From NCBI GenBank assembly GCA_028871525.1, contig JAGWMX010000019.1, forward strand, positions 1-36,493: a stretch of 36,493 nt of DNA. Direction: 5' to 3'. The stretch comes from Gammaproteobacteria bacterium. GTDB lineage: Bacteria > Pseudomonadota > Gammaproteobacteria > Nevskiales > Nevskiaceae. Below, piece after piece: positions 16,501 through 24,850 of the stretch. The position numbers and the translations under genes are program-made. The notes below the pieces were generated by a model. The model had not been told where the DNA came from. It worked only from the letters and a program-made list of their open reading frames with translations, and ran no database searches. The stretch's first letter is position 1, and the number at the start of each line of letters is the position of its first letter.

Positions 16501-16973
16501 ATCGTCAGTGCCGAAAGCGCAAGCGGGGCAGCGTCGCTGCGCCCGACGCGCAGCCGGTCGATCTGCAGCGCGTCGAGCCGGACGCCGAAGCCGCCGGGCA
16601 GACGCTGCGGCATCACCGGCGTCCCCGGTGGAACAGTGGATTTACGGCTGGGCGGCAAGCGGATCTCGAGGTCGTCGATGCGCAGTTGGCGGATCGAAAG
16701 CTCGCGTCGCAGCAGCGCCGACGGCCGCCATTCGAGTCGCAGCCGGTGCGCGACGATGGTCGTATCGGCGAAGCGGGCGCGCACGCCGTCCAGCACCAGC
16801 GGCCCCAGCAAGCCCCCGCTGATCCGCCGGATTTCGATCGACACGCCGCCGGCCTGCGCAGCACGCAGCAGCAGCCGCGTGCCGGTGCCGGTGCTCAACA
16901 GCGCATACAGCCCTGCCGCCAGCAGCAGCAGGAATGCCGCCAGTGCGACGAACAACCTTCCGGCCCACCTCAC
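13542..16973 (-). CDS. tamB: Translocation and assembly module inner-membrane subunit TamB
   Basis: This is a 1,143-residue AsmA-like protein. It has one N-terminal membrane anchor (about residues 7-27, LFVALAAFLLLLAAGLYALL), followed by a very long beta-strand region of lipid-transfer (RBG/TamB) type and the conserved DUF490 domain at the C-terminus, with the closing stretch GVGLLQPGNVFRLLYDLGHGF...LVYTVDSK. TamB spans the periplasm and works with TamA in outer-membrane protein insertion and phospholipid transport. The start is GTG and overlaps the tamA stop by four bases (GTGA, 16970-16973), so the pair is translationally coupled. The length is somewhat shorter than E. coli TamB (about 1,260), within family range. 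Confidence 0.93.
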   Translation of the reverse strand: MRWAGRLFVALAAFLLLLAAGLYALLSTGTGTRLLLRAAQAGGVSIEIRRISGGLLGPLVLDGVRARFADTTIVAHRLRLEWRPSALLRRELSIRQLRIDDLEIRLPPSRKSTVPPGTPVMPQRLPGGFGVRLDALQIDRLRVGRSDAAPLALSALTICARWRSAVLTLCPSGATLAGAGPITAAGQAQLGRDKLRLDRLRLTAGLAQVSAQGRIGYGATQSALTLRFSALRWPLDNGRPASLHDGRGTLTLDGRPQDYRYRLTAEGKLRDRPQTFTLQAAGSGGLQRLVFDSLQLTAGGGRIRGQGALAWAPKLAGELQLRFTHADPALLAAEFPGDLNGTLAAHTGADGAVVWSLSLRHSRLRGYPLSAAVAGVWRWPALQLTQLSLSSGATKLSASGRLTPAFDLEFSLQSPDLASLYPGFGGRLRAQGRLQGEPADPHLVLSASGNGLRFGRYTLAQFDLDADLDPERPSRLNLKLSEAQAGLAIRRARLSATGTLAYQQIDLDAGTARGSLTLTAAGGYDRRRREWGGSLLTAHLTPQGLGALHLERPAGILIGGGRKSLEPACVSGDDGRVCVQLQHNVPSPGWWLTWSLRRARLAALAPLLPDGWRVAGQADGDGRLRLVAGNLQQLTAHLQLSGAGLKLPDAAEFTLDSGRLDAEQDADGRLRAQLALQLPQGSLQAQAQAAPGGQLLQRALSGEFGVDFPSIAFLQPLLPQATDLSGRIQGRLTLTGTLGRPRLAGRVGLVGGRAKLIVPNIRLSEVQLALIADGSGPVRLAGSLSSGGGSLKLDGGVDPSANPLHGELHVSGRDFQAMDTSQARIWVSPDLSLEYFPGFFKLSGTLAVPKADITPSGLTDKGIEPSADQVLIGGPPKPPPTPLTTVAAVTLKLGEQVRFKGFGLTTRLGGAVKLIDYTKLPQALAQGELNLLDGHYQAYGQDLKIEHGRLIFSGGPATRPAIDVLASRKPASNVTVRLQVRGPLAQPEFTLSSDPPMPRDQQLAWLVLGHPLNQSSGGDKQAVSSAALGLGLAGGDFLANRIGKRLGLDTVSVGADSGGGSQVATSQSMIERISGTSTTPQTSATALTLGKYLTPRLFVSYGVGLLQPGNVFRLLYDLGHGFRLEAESGLASGGDLVYTVDSK

Positions 16974-18697
16974 AGGCCGACCTCGATGGTGATGTCCAGC
17001 CTCACCGGCGAAGTGCCGGAGTCCAGCGGATGCGACAGATACACCGCGGCGGTACCGAAAGGCAGGTAGTACAGCGCACCGGCACCGACGCTGTTATGCA
17101 GGCTCGGCAACGGCGTGTCGCTGGCGCCGCCGGCGTCGGTGAACAACGCCGCGCCCCATTTGTCGGTCAGCCGGTATTCGGCCTGTACGCTGTAAGTCTC
17201 GAGATACTTGCCGCCGATCACGTTGCCCAGCGCGTCGTGCGGGCCGAGCGAGCGGTAGCTGTAGCCGCGCACGCTGTCGGTGCCGCCGACGAACAGCCGC
17301 TGCGAAGCCGGCAAGTCGGCAAAGCCGCTGACCAGCGTGGCGCCGTATTCGAAGCGGCCGAGCAGCCGCAGCCGCCGCAGCGGCGAAATCACCGCCCGCA
17401 GCACGGACCGGCTCTGAACGAACGTCGCCGACGAATCCAGCGCCCGCTCGGCGCCGTGGAAATCCTGAAACAGGCTCCAGCCCCAACGCGGAAACACGGG
17501 GTTGTCGAGTTCGGCCAGCGAGAATTGCACGCCCGGCGTCCACAACCGGCTGACAGTGCCCGGCACGTTGTTGAAGCGAAACGCATCGTGGCCGTATTTG
17601 AGGTAGTAATTTTTACGCCAGGAACCGCTGTTCAGGTGGTAGCTGACGCCGGCGCCGTAGATCTCCTCCTGGCCGTCGTGCAGCTGCTGTGACAGGCCTT
17701 CGACCTCGAAACCCAGGTAATCGCTGGGCTGGTGACCGACCGGGATACGGTATTCGGCGATCAGTGCGCTGATTTTCTGCGCCACCCGCGCGTCGATACG
17801 CAGCTTGTGACCCTGGCGGCCGAGGCTGCGGAAATCCAGGCTCCACAGCGCGCGGGCGCCGGTGTCGGTGCCATAGCCGCCGCCGTAGCGGTACTGCCGC
17901 CGCGGCGCATCGGTGGCGGTAATGATGATCGGCACGCGCCGATCCACCGCGTGCGCCTTGTCCGGTTGCACGGTGACGTCACTGAAGTAGCCCAAGTCCG
18001 ACAGCGCAAACTGGGTATCCAGCACTTTCTGCGGATCGAACGGCTGACCGGTCTGGATGCGCAGATAACGACGCAGCACGTCATCGTCGATCTGGTGGCT
18101 GTGCCGGATCGTGATCGGGCCGACGTAGTAGCGCGGGCCGGTGTCGAGCACCAGCTTCAGGTCGGCGGCGTTGGCGTCGAGATCCACCTGCATCCGGTGG
18201 ATCGAAAAACGTGCGTCCAGATAGCCTTGCGCATAGGCGACGTCGCTCAGTCGCGTCTTCAGATGTTCCCAGCGCTGGTGCAGCAGCGGCTGGCCGATGG
18301 CGATGCCCGGGCGGGCAACGACCGCGCGGATTTTTTTATCGCTGCGGCCGGCGCCGGTCACTGCCACCGACAAGGTGCGTAGCGTGGTGCGCGGGCCGGG
18401 ATCGATGCGGTAACGGGCGGTCCAGTGCGGCGCCTGGCCGGACAGCGCGGCGTCGATCCGGGAACGGTAGTAGCCGAACGGCTGCAACGCAGTGCGGATC
18501 TGCGCCGGCGCACGGCGGTTCAGGTCTTCGACTGTTGCCTGATCCAGTTGCGGCTCGTTGCTCTGCGCCTGAATCGACAGTTGCGCCAATACATTGGCGC
18601 GCAGCGCGCCGCCGACGCCGCTCACCTGCACGTCGATGCCGGCGATAGCGGGGTTGACGATCACCAGCGCGCACAGCGCAAGCAGCCAGCGAAACAT
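16970..18697 (-). CDS. tamA: Translocation and assembly module outer-membrane subunit TamA
   Basis: This is a 575-residue Omp85-family outer-membrane protein. A signal peptide (MFRWLLALCALVIVNPAIAG) leads to three POTRA domains (about residues 20-260) and then a 16-strand barrel domain. The barrel carries the Omp85 signatures RLFVGGTDSVRGYSYRSLGP and, in the last strands, DAGGASD and a C-terminal strand ending in an aromatic-poor LDITIEVGL. It partners with TamB, encoded next and overlapping by GTGA. I chose ATG at 18697 because it gives a clean signal peptide; the frame extends to a TTG at 18733, which would add 12 residues. The gene starts 41 bases after the TraB-like gene ends. Confidence 0.93.
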   Translation of the reverse strand: MFRWLLALCALVIVNPAIAGIDVQVSGVGGALRANVLAQLSIQAQSNEPQLDQATVEDLNRRAPAQIRTALQPFGYYRSRIDAALSGQAPHWTARYRIDPGPRTTLRTLSVAVTGAGRSDKKIRAVVARPGIAIGQPLLHQRWEHLKTRLSDVAYAQGYLDARFSIHRMQVDLDANAADLKLVLDTGPRYYVGPITIRHSHQIDDDVLRRYLRIQTGQPFDPQKVLDTQFALSDLGYFSDVTVQPDKAHAVDRRVPIIITATDAPRRQYRYGGGYGTDTGARALWSLDFRSLGRQGHKLRIDARVAQKISALIAEYRIPVGHQPSDYLGFEVEGLSQQLHDGQEEIYGAGVSYHLNSGSWRKNYYLKYGHDAFRFNNVPGTVSRLWTPGVQFSLAELDNPVFPRWGWSLFQDFHGAERALDSSATFVQSRSVLRAVISPLRRLRLLGRFEYGATLVSGFADLPASQRLFVGGTDSVRGYSYRSLGPHDALGNVIGGKYLETYSVQAEYRLTDKWGAALFTDAGGASDTPLPSLHNSVGAGALYYLPFGTAAVYLSHPLDSGTSPVRLDITIEVGL

Positions 18698-18738
18698 GCG
18701 CCATGGTAGCCGCGCCTGCGGCGGCCGCGGCAAACGGA

Positions 18739-19659
18739 TCAGTCGGTCGGCAGAGCAGGTACGCGCGCCTGCAGCCGCATACCGTCCGGCAGCGCAGCGA
18801 CCGGCGTGATGTCGAAGCCGGCCCGCCGCAGCGCGGCGATCAAGCCGTCCGGCCCGACCCAGTGGGCGGCGCCGACGCAGATCAGCTCGGCCTGATCGCC
18901 CGACAGCAGCTCACGCAGCTGCGGCAACCAGGCGTGGTTGCGCGCCGCCAGAAGACGCTGATAGAGCCGCGGGTAATGCGTCGCCAATTCGCGGTCCAGC
19001 GCGGCGACGCGCGCGGTATCGCCGTCGCGCCAGGCGCGGTACAGCGTCTGCGGCGAGTCCAGCGTCTGCTCGGCATCGTCATCCAGTGCGGCATCGAGCA
19101 GTTCGCGCGCCATCGCCTCGGGCATCTGCGTGAACAGCGCCAAGTGCTGCGGCACCGGTTCCAGCCAGGCGATCGATTTGCCGTCGGTCAGCGCTTCGCC
19201 GTAGAAATGCTGATCGATGCCGTACTCCTCGGAAAATCCGGCGCGGCGGAACGCGAACAGCTGCAGCGACAGCGCGCAGAACCAGGCGCGGTAACCGTCG
19301 CACAGGCTCATCGGCATGCTCTGGCGTTGCGCCTGCGCGCGCAACCGGGCGTAGGCGGCGGCGCCGATTTCGTCGGCCAGCGGTCTGGTCGAACGCGCGG
19401 CAGCCAGCAGCGCCAACTGCGTCGACGGCGCCGACAACGCCCCGAGATCGCTTTCGAACACCACCTCGTCGACCTGGTCGTAGGCCTGCTCCAGTGCGTC
19501 GGGCAGCGTGTCGGCCGCCTGCGGCAACAGGTGTACCGAACCCATCAGGTAGTGCGTCGCATGAGGGCCGTCGACCCGCCACAGAAACGGCGCCAGCTCG
19601 CCCGCCGCTGCCGTGGTCGCAGCGGCGAGCAGCACCGGCGCCCACAGCAGTCGCAGCAT
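18739..19659 (-). CDS. TraB/GumN family protein
   Basis: This is a 306-residue protein with a signal peptide ([20 protein letters not shown]). It is followed by the TraB/GumN hallmark pair: a first G-x-x-H motif in LMGSVHLLP (about residues 39-46) and a second in CVGAAHWVGPDGL near the C-terminus. A conserved Glu sits in VVFESDL. The family resembles Tiki-type metalloproteases, so a periplasmic peptidase is possible, but bacterial members have no settled function. The start ATG at 19659 overlaps the ttcA stop by one base (TGATG). It lies between ttcA and tamA in a single minus-strand run, which may hint at an envelope role. Confidence 0.85.
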   Translation of the reverse strand: MLRLLWAPVLLAAATTAAAGELAPFLWRVDGPHATHYLMGSVHLLPQAADTLPDALEQAYDQVDEVVFESDLGALSAPSTQLALLAAARSTRPLADEIGAAAYARLRAQAQRQSMPMSLCDGYRAWFCALSLQLFAFRRAGFSEEYGIDQHFYGEALTDGKSIAWLEPVPQHLALFTQMPEAMARELLDAALDDDAEQTLDSPQTLYRAWRDGDTARVAALDRELATHYPRLYQRLLAARNHAWLPQLRELLSGDQAELICVGAAHWVGPDGLIAALRRAGFDITPVAALPDGMRLQARVPALPTD

Positions 19660-20492
19660 CACGCCGCGCCGCCGGGCAGCCAGCGCGCCGGCGCACCGCC
19701 GTCCAGCGCCGCAAAATCGAACAGGTCGCGGTCGGCAAGCTGGCTCGGCTGCACGTTGGCCAGCGCCTTGAAAATCTGCCGCACCCGACCGGGCGATTCC
19801 CGCTCCCAGGCGTCGAGCATGCGGCCGATCGCCGCACGCTGCAGATTCGGCTGGCTGCCGCACAGCGTGCACGGGATGACCGGGAAACCGGAGAGCGCCG
19901 CGTATGCCGCAAGGTCACGCTCGCGGCAGTACGCCAGCGGCCGGATCACCGTGTTGCGGCCGTCTTCGCTCCTGAGCTTCGGCGGCATCGCCGCCAGGCG
20001 GCCGCCATGAAACAGGTTGAGAAAAAACGTGGCGACGATATCGTCCAGATGGTGGCCGAGCGCGAGCTTGGTGTAGCCGCGCTCGGCGGCGTGACGGTAC
20101 AGGTGCCCGCGCCGCAGCCGCGAGCATAGTCCGCACATCGTCGCACCGTCCGGGATCACCCGCCTGACCACCGCGTAGGTGTCCTGCGACAGCTGCTCGA
20201 ATGGCAGGTCTCGCTGCGCGCACCAGGCCGGAATCACTTCCCGGGGGAAGCCGGGCTGGTACTGATCGAGGTTGACTGCGACCAGCTCGAAGCCCACCGG
20301 CGCGCTGCGCTTGAGCGCCAGCAGCAGCTCGGCCATCGCGAAACTGTCCTTGCCGCCGGACAGGCACACCATCACCCGGTCGCCGGCGCGGATCATCTGG
20401 TAATCCTGGATCGCGCGGCCGGCCTCGCGGCGCAGCCGCTTGAACAGCTTCTGCGCCGCGCCGGCGACCGGCGTCGTCGAAACGGCAGGCAT
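19659..20492 (-). CDS. ttcA: tRNA 2-thiocytidine biosynthesis protein TtcA
   Basis: This 277-residue cytoplasmic enzyme thiolates cytidine 32 in certain tRNAs, using ATP and an Fe-S cluster. The PP-loop is SGGKDS (residues 45-50). The cysteines expected to hold the cluster are present: Cys120 and Cys123 in [13 protein letters not shown], and Cys208/Cys211 in [32 protein letters not shown] is the other TtcA signature. The start ATG at 20492 gives the normal N-terminus; the frame stays open upstream across the peptide-transporter gene, but that segment is out-of-frame shadow. It lies 11 bases behind the transporter gene and overlaps the TraB-like gene by one base. Confidence 0.94.
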   Translation of the reverse strand: MPAVSTTPVAGAAQKLFKRLRREAGRAIQDYQMIRAGDRVMVCLSGGKDSFAMAELLLALKRSAPVGFELVAVNLDQYQPGFPREVIPAWCAQRDLPFEQLSQDTYAVVRRVIPDGATMCGLCSRLRRGHLYRHAAERGYTKLALGHHLDDIVATFFLNLFHGGRLAAMPPKLRSEDGRNTVIRPLAYCRERDLAAYAALSGFPVIPCTLCGSQPNLQRAAIGRMLDAWERESPGRVRQIFKALANVQPSQLADRDLFDFAALDGGAPARWLPGGAA

Positions 20493-20503
20493 AAGGACTT
20501 GCA

Positions 20504-22018
20504 CTATTCGACCGCAGGCTGCGCCGGTCCCGGCGCCGTCGGCTCCTGGCGGCGGCCGTGCTCGGCCGACAGCCGCTTCATCAACGGCAGCAGCGCCACC
20601 GCCAGCAACGTGCCGCCGACCGCAACCAGGCCAAGCTTGTTGAACAGGCTGGTATACAGCGGCAGGCTGGCCAGCGGATCGGTCATGCCCTGCGGGATCT
20701 GTGCGAAGTTGGCGACCACGCTGCCGAGATACTGCGACAGGCCGACGGCGACGAAATACGCGCCCATCATGAAACCGCCCATGCGCGCCGGCGCGTAGCG
20801 CGCGATCATCGCCAGACCCAGACCGCTGACCAGCAACTCGCCGAGCGAATAAAAACCGTAGCCCCAGACCATGAACCACGACGAGACCTTGCCACCGACG
20901 GCGAATCTGCCGGACACGCCATAGATGAAGAAACCCACCGCCACCACCACGAAACCCAGCGCGAACTTGCCGGCGATCGGCAGATCGCGGCCTGACCTGC
21001 CCAGGCGTGTGTAACCCCAGGCCAGAATCGGCGACAGAACCATGATCCAGATCGGATTCAGCGCCTGATACTGCGCCGGCTGCCAGGTGAACAGCGTGCT
21101 GCCGAACAGCGTCTGCTGCCAGTCGACGTTGCGCAGCGCGAACAGCGTCAGCGAGGTCGACATCTGCTGGTAGAAGATAAAGAACAGGATGGTTTGCAGC
21201 GTCAGCACCAGCGCCGCCACCAGGCCGCTGCGTTCGTCGCGCCGGCTCTTGGCGATCAGGTAGGCGAAGATGGCCAGGATCACCAGCGCGGCCGCGTACA
21301 CGCAGGCGACCGCGACCGCCTTGTGCTGCAGGATGAAGGCCACGGCAAACAGGATCGCCACGCCGGCGCCGAGCACCATCGCCAGCCGGTCCCAGTGGAT
21401 CGGCTGCTCGTCCGGCTGTGAGCCGATATGCGCCAGCGAGCGGCGCATCAGCAGATAATTGATCAGGCCGAGCATCAGCCCGGCACAGCATACGGCGAAA
21501 GCGGCATGCCAACCGTAGACTTCCTTGATCCACGGCGTCGCCAGCATCGACACCGTCGAACCGATGTTCACCGCCATGTAGTAGATGGTGAACGCCGAGT
21601 CGATGCGGGCGTCGTCGCCCTCGTAGATGCGCCGCACTAGGTTCCCCGCATTGGCTTTGAACAGGCCGTTGCCGACCACGATCACGCCCAGCGTCGAGTA
21701 CAGAAACAGCAGGCTCTCGGACGGCACCGCCAGCAGCAGGTAGCCCAGCGCCAGGATCATCGCGCCGAGCGTCATCGTGCGGCGCGAGCCGAGAATGCGA
21801 TCGCCGATCCAGCCGCCGATCGACGGCGCGGCATAGACCAGCGCGGCGAATGCACCCCAGGTCAGGTTGGCATGCTCGTCCGAAAAGCCGAGCTTCTGCA
21901 CCATGAACAGCACCAGTAGCGCGGCCATGCCGTAGTAGCCGAAACGCTCCCACATCTCGATCAGGAACACGGTCGAGAACGAGCGTCGCTGCGAAATCGG
22001 AGAAGAGGTGGTGATCAT
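20504..22018 (-). CDS. POT-family proton-dependent oligopeptide transporter
   Basis: This 504-residue inner-membrane protein has about 14 hydrophobic segments and imports di- or tripeptides with protons. The proton-coupling motif ExxERFxYY is exact at residues 21-29 (EMWERFGYY). The second PTR2 signature region is seen in [39 protein letters not shown], and [12 protein letters not shown]-type loop residues follow TM2. Length matches the DtpA-D/DtpT group. I start at the ATG at 22018; a TTG directly before it at 22021 is in frame but less likely. The specific Dtp subtype cannot be named from sequence inspection. A 205-base gap separates it from dtd upstream. Confidence 0.92.
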   Translation of the reverse strand: MITTSSPISQRRSFSTVFLIEMWERFGYYGMAALLVLFMVQKLGFSDEHANLTWGAFAALVYAAPSIGGWIGDRILGSRRTMTLGAMILALGYLLLAVPSESLLFLYSTLGVIVVGNGLFKANAGNLVRRIYEGDDARIDSAFTIYYMAVNIGSTVSMLATPWIKEVYGWHAAFAVCCAGLMLGLINYLLMRRSLAHIGSQPDEQPIHWDRLAMVLGAGVAILFAVAFILQHKAVAVACVYAAALVILAIFAYLIAKSRRDERSGLVAALVLTLQTILFFIFYQQMSTSLTLFALRNVDWQQTLFGSTLFTWQPAQYQALNPIWIMVLSPILAWGYTRLGRSGRDLPIAGKFALGFVVVAVGFFIYGVSGRFAVGGKVSSWFMVWGYGFYSLGELLVSGLGLAMIARYAPARMGGFMMGAYFVAVGLSQYLGSVVANFAQIPQGMTDPLASLPLYTSLFNKLGLVAVGGTLLAVALLPLMKRLSAEHGRRQEPTAPGPAQPAVE

Positions 22019-22223
22019 CAATGGGATCCCGTGGCTGTGGCGCGGGCACGTCGCCCGGCATTCGAGCGCCGCCGCGCGGCGTTGTATGGCGGCGCCCCCT
22101 CGCGCCAGCCGACGGTCTCAAGCATAGCCAATCCGTCCGCGGAACGCCGCGCGGACCCGGTCCGGCGCCGTCTGCGGCAACAGCCTCGCCGGAGGATCCA
22201 CGCCGATCGCAGGACGCCGCGGC

Positions 22224-22679
22224 TCACGGTCGACCGACGGCTCGCGCGGTCAGCCAGAAGGTCACCGGGCCGTCATTGATCAGCTGCACCTGCATCTGCG
22301 CACCGAATACGCCGCAGCCGACCTGCGGCCACGCGTGGCGGGCGAGCACGGCCAGATGTTCGAACAAACCGCGCGCATGCGCCGGATCGGCGGCCGGCGT
22401 GAAACTGGCGCGGGTGCCGCTGGCGGTGTCCGCGGCCAGCGTAAACTGCGGCACCAGCAGCAAACCGCCGCCGACCTGGCGCAGGCTGGCGTTCATGCGC
22501 CCGCCGGCGTCGGCGAACACGCGGTAGCCGAGCAGACGTTCGAGCAGGCGCTCGCTGTCGACGGCGGTGTCTTCGCGCTCGACGCCGACCAGCACCAGCA
22601 GGCCGCGGCCGATCGCCGCCACCGTTTGGTCTTCGACCCGGACTGAAGCCCGTGTGACCCGCTGCAGCAAACCGATCAT
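22224..22679 (-). CDS. dtd: D-aminoacyl-tRNA deacylase
   Basis: This 151-residue cytoplasmic enzyme hydrolyses D-amino acids (and Gly) wrongly attached to tRNA. It starts MIGLLQRVTRASVRVE, typical for Dtd. The two active-site motifs are present: VPQFTLAADT (the SQFTLA-type motif, with Pro in place of the first Ser, as in some gammaproteobacteria) and NDGPVTFWL, the Gly-cisPro motif that rejects L-amino acids. Length is normal (E. coli 145). The frame is open upstream to 22841, but the added residues are basic, Pro/Ala-rich and not Dtd-like; ATG at 22679 is chosen over the nearby 22685 ATG. Confidence 0.94.
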   Translation of the reverse strand: MIGLLQRVTRASVRVEDQTVAAIGRGLLVLVGVEREDTAVDSERLLERLLGYRVFADAGGRMNASLRQVGGGLLLVPQFTLAADTASGTRASFTPAADPAHARGLFEHLAVLARHAWPQVGCGVFGAQMQVQLINDGPVTFWLTARAVGRP

Positions 22680-23050
22680 CTGCATTCTCGAAACCGATCT
22701 CGCGGTTGAATATCGCATGGCACAACCCCGGCTGCGCGCCGCCCGGCGCGGCATCGGGCGCGCTCGGATCGACCGGACGGCAGCTACAAACCCGGGCGGC
22801 GTAGCGGCTTTCTTATCGAACCGGCACGTAAACAGTATCAACGCATACGCGGGCGCGTTGCCGTTGAAGCGTACGGGGCACCGCAGACGTGCCGGGTCAA
22901 TAACCCGATGACGCCCCGTTTATACTGTTTGCATGCCGCAGCAATAGCTGCCGCATCTCGCCGCAGCGCCCCCCATTCAGGCCGGCTACGGAACTTGATG
23001 GTTTCCGGGTAGTCTGTAAACCGCTTTCCGATAACAGGGATACCTGCCGG
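22680..23050. other. Divergent noncoding gap between dtd and the ABC cassette
   Basis: These 371 bases contain no credible gene. On the minus strand there is the candidate dtd promoter listed separately. On the plus strand TATACT (22921-22926) could be a -10 element for the ABC cassette, but the -35 position is poor. A small stem CGGGT (22893-22897) / ACCCG (22903-22907) precedes it. AGGGA at about 23036-23039 can serve as ribosome site for the ATP-binding gene. Confidence 0.4.
22812..22841 (-). promoter_or_regulatory. Candidate sigma-70 promoter for dtd
   Basis: On the minus strand TTGATA (22836-22841) and GATAAG (22812-22817) are separated by 18 bases. They match 5 of 6 and 4 of 6 positions of the -35 and -10 consensus and point toward dtd, about 135 bases upstream of its start. 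No transcript data support it. Confidence 0.3.
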
Positions 23051-23998
23051 ATGGATGCTGACGTCTTGCTGGAAACCCGCGGCCTGACCAAACGCTTCGG
23101 CCAGAACACCGCGGTGGCCGATTTCGGCCTGAGCCTGCACAAAGGCGAAATCGTCGGGCTGCTGGGCCCCAACGGCGCCGGGAAAACCACCACGTTGCGG
23201 ATGCTGGCCGGCTGCCTGGCGCCGAGCCAGGGCGACGTTCGCATCTGCGGTGTCGATCTCGCCGAACAACCGAAAGCCGCCAAACGCGCGATCGGCTATC
23301 TGCCGGAACGACCGCCGGTGTATGGGGAACTCAGCGTCGACGAATACCTGCGCTACTGCGCGGCGCTGCGCGGCCTGCGCAGCCAGGCGCGCCGCGAAGC
23401 GCTGAACCGCGCCAAGCAGGCCTGCGGGCTGACCGATGCCGGCGACAAGCTGATCGGCACGCTGTCCACCGGCTACCAGCAGCGCGTCGGTCTGGCGCAG
23501 GCGATCGTCCACAGCCCGCGGGTGGTGATTCTCGACGAACCCACCGTCGGCCTGGACCCAATCCAGATTCGCGAGATCCGCGGCCTGATCCGCGGGCTCG
23601 GCGAGGCGCACGGCATCATCCTGTCCAGCCACATCCTGCCGGAAGTGCAGGCGGTGTGCGATCGCGTCATGATCATCCACCGCGGCCGCGTCGTTTACAG
23701 CGACACCATGGCCGCGACCACCCAGGCGCAGTTCGAGGCGGTGCTGATAACCTTGACCCGGTCGCCGGCAGTCACCGCGCTGCAGCAGATCGCCGGCGTG
23801 CGCGGGATTGAGGAACTCGGCGGCGGCCAATGGCGGTTGCGGCTGGCCGACGGCGCCGACCCGCGCCAGGCGCTGGCGCAGGCGGCGGTGGCCGGCGACT
23901 GGGGACTGATCGAGCTCAAGGCCGAGATCAAGACGCTGGAGGAACGCTTCGTCGAGCTGACTTCGAGCGACGAGCCGGCACTGCGCCAAGCCGCCTGA
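23051..23998 (+). CDS. ABC transporter ATP-binding protein, GldA-like
   Basis: This is a 315-residue cytoplasmic ATPase of the ABC-2 export type. Walker A is GPNGAGKTT (residues 39-47), the Q-loop region is GYLPERPPVYGELSV, the signature is LSTGYQQRV (138-146), Walker B is VVILDEP (158-164) with Glu163, and the H-loop is His194 in LSSHILPE. A C-terminal extension of about 90 residues (from QAQFEAV) is typical for DrrA/GldA-like ATPases. It is the first gene of a four-gene set with an ABC-2 permease, a GldG-like protein and a DUF4340 protein. The family is best known as GldA of gliding Bacteroidota, but this cassette is widespread in non-gliding bacteria and its substrate is unknown. Confidence 0.9.
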   Translation: MDADVLLETRGLTKRFGQNTAVADFGLSLHKGEIVGLLGPNGAGKTTTLRMLAGCLAPSQGDVRICGVDLAEQPKAAKRAIGYLPERPPVYGELSVDEYLRYCAALRGLRSQARREALNRAKQACGLTDAGDKLIGTLSTGYQQRVGLAQAIVHSPRVVILDEPTVGLDPIQIREIRGLIRGLGEAHGIILSSHILPEVQAVCDRVMIIHRGRVVYSDTMAATTQAQFEAVLITLTRSPAVTALQQIAGVRGIEELGGGQWRLRLADGADPRQALAQAAVAGDWGLIELKAEIKTLEERFVELTSSDEPALRQAA

Positions 23999-24058
23999 GC
24001 TCCGCAACACGCCGCGCGGCGGCACCCGTTTTTAACCGCTGGGAGATTGGTAAAACCG

Positions 24059-24811
24059 ATGAGCAAGGTTCTCTCCATCGCCGGAGCCGAAAGCCGGCGC
24101 ATTTTCGTCTCGCCGCTGGCATGGGCGGTGCTGGCGGTGCTGCAGGTGATCCTCGGCATCTTTTTCGTGCTGTACCTGAATGCGTACGCGCAGGCCGCGC
24201 AGGTCGCCACCGACCAGAGCTTCGGCGTCGCCGACTACATCGGCGGCGGCCTGTACAGCAGCGCCAACGTGGTGCTGCTGCTGGTGATTCCACTAATGAC
24301 GATGCGGCTGTTCTCCGAAGAACGGAAAAGCGGCAGCATCACGCTGCTGCTGTCGTCGCCGGTGTCGCTGATCGAGATCGTCCTCGGCAAGTTCCTGGGC
24401 CTGGGGACGTTCCTGCTGTTCGCCGTCGGGCTGCTGACACTGATGTCGTTGACGCTGATGACCGGAACCGATCTGGATCTGGGCCGCATCGCCGCCGGCC
24501 TGCTGGGCCTGTTCCTGATGATGCTGGCCTTCGGTGCGGCCGGGTTGTTCGTATCGACGCTGACGCGCGAGCCGGTGATCGCCGCAGTGGCCGGCTTCGG
24601 ACTGCTGCTGGTGTTCTGGGTGCTGCAGGGCGTGTCGCAGTCCATGACGGCGCTGCCGTTCGCCGGCGCCATCGGCTACCTGTCGCTGATCGGGCATTTC
24701 GACAACCTGCGGCGCGGCATCGTCTCCACCGCCGACGTCGTCTACTACCTTCTGTTCGTGACGTTCTTCCTGTGGCTGGCCGTGCTGCGGCTGGATCTGG
24801 AACGCACCTGA
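24059..24811 (+). CDS. ABC-2 type permease, GldF-like
   Basis: This 250-residue inner-membrane protein has about six transmembrane segments. The conserved ABC-2 stretch LVIPLMTMRLFSEERKSGSITLLLSSPVSLIEIVLGKFLG (split here by a charged loop RLFSEERKSGS) is characteristic of GldF/NosY-like permeases. It should form the membrane channel for the ATPase encoded 60 bases upstream. ATG at 24059 is preceded by GGGAG (24041-24045); a TTG at 24047 is in frame but lies too close to that site. The next gene follows after 39 bases. Confidence 0.9.
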   Translation: MSKVLSIAGAESRRIFVSPLAWAVLAVLQVILGIFFVLYLNAYAQAAQVATDQSFGVADYIGGGLYSSANVVLLLVIPLMTMRLFSEERKSGSITLLLSSPVSLIEIVLGKFLGLGTFLLFAVGLLTLMSLTLMTGTDLDLGRIAAGLLGLFLMMLAFGAAGLFVSTLTREPVIAAVAGFGLLLVFWVLQGVSQSMTALPFAGAIGYLSLIGHFDNLRRGIVSTADVVYYLLFVTFFLWLAVLRLDLERT

Positions 24812-24850
24812 AGCTGTGGCCCACTCAACGTCTTCTGAATAAAACGCCCC

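Noticed and set aside
13500-17069. Several long plus-strand open frames opposite tamB (for example 13500-14825 and 15816-17069)
   Set aside because: All are antisense to tamB and rich in Arg, Gln and Ala; no domain seen.
20493-22121. In-frame upstream extension of ttcA to 820 codons
   Set aside because: The added part lies out of frame over the peptide-transporter gene. TtcA begins at the ATG at 20492 and has normal length from there.
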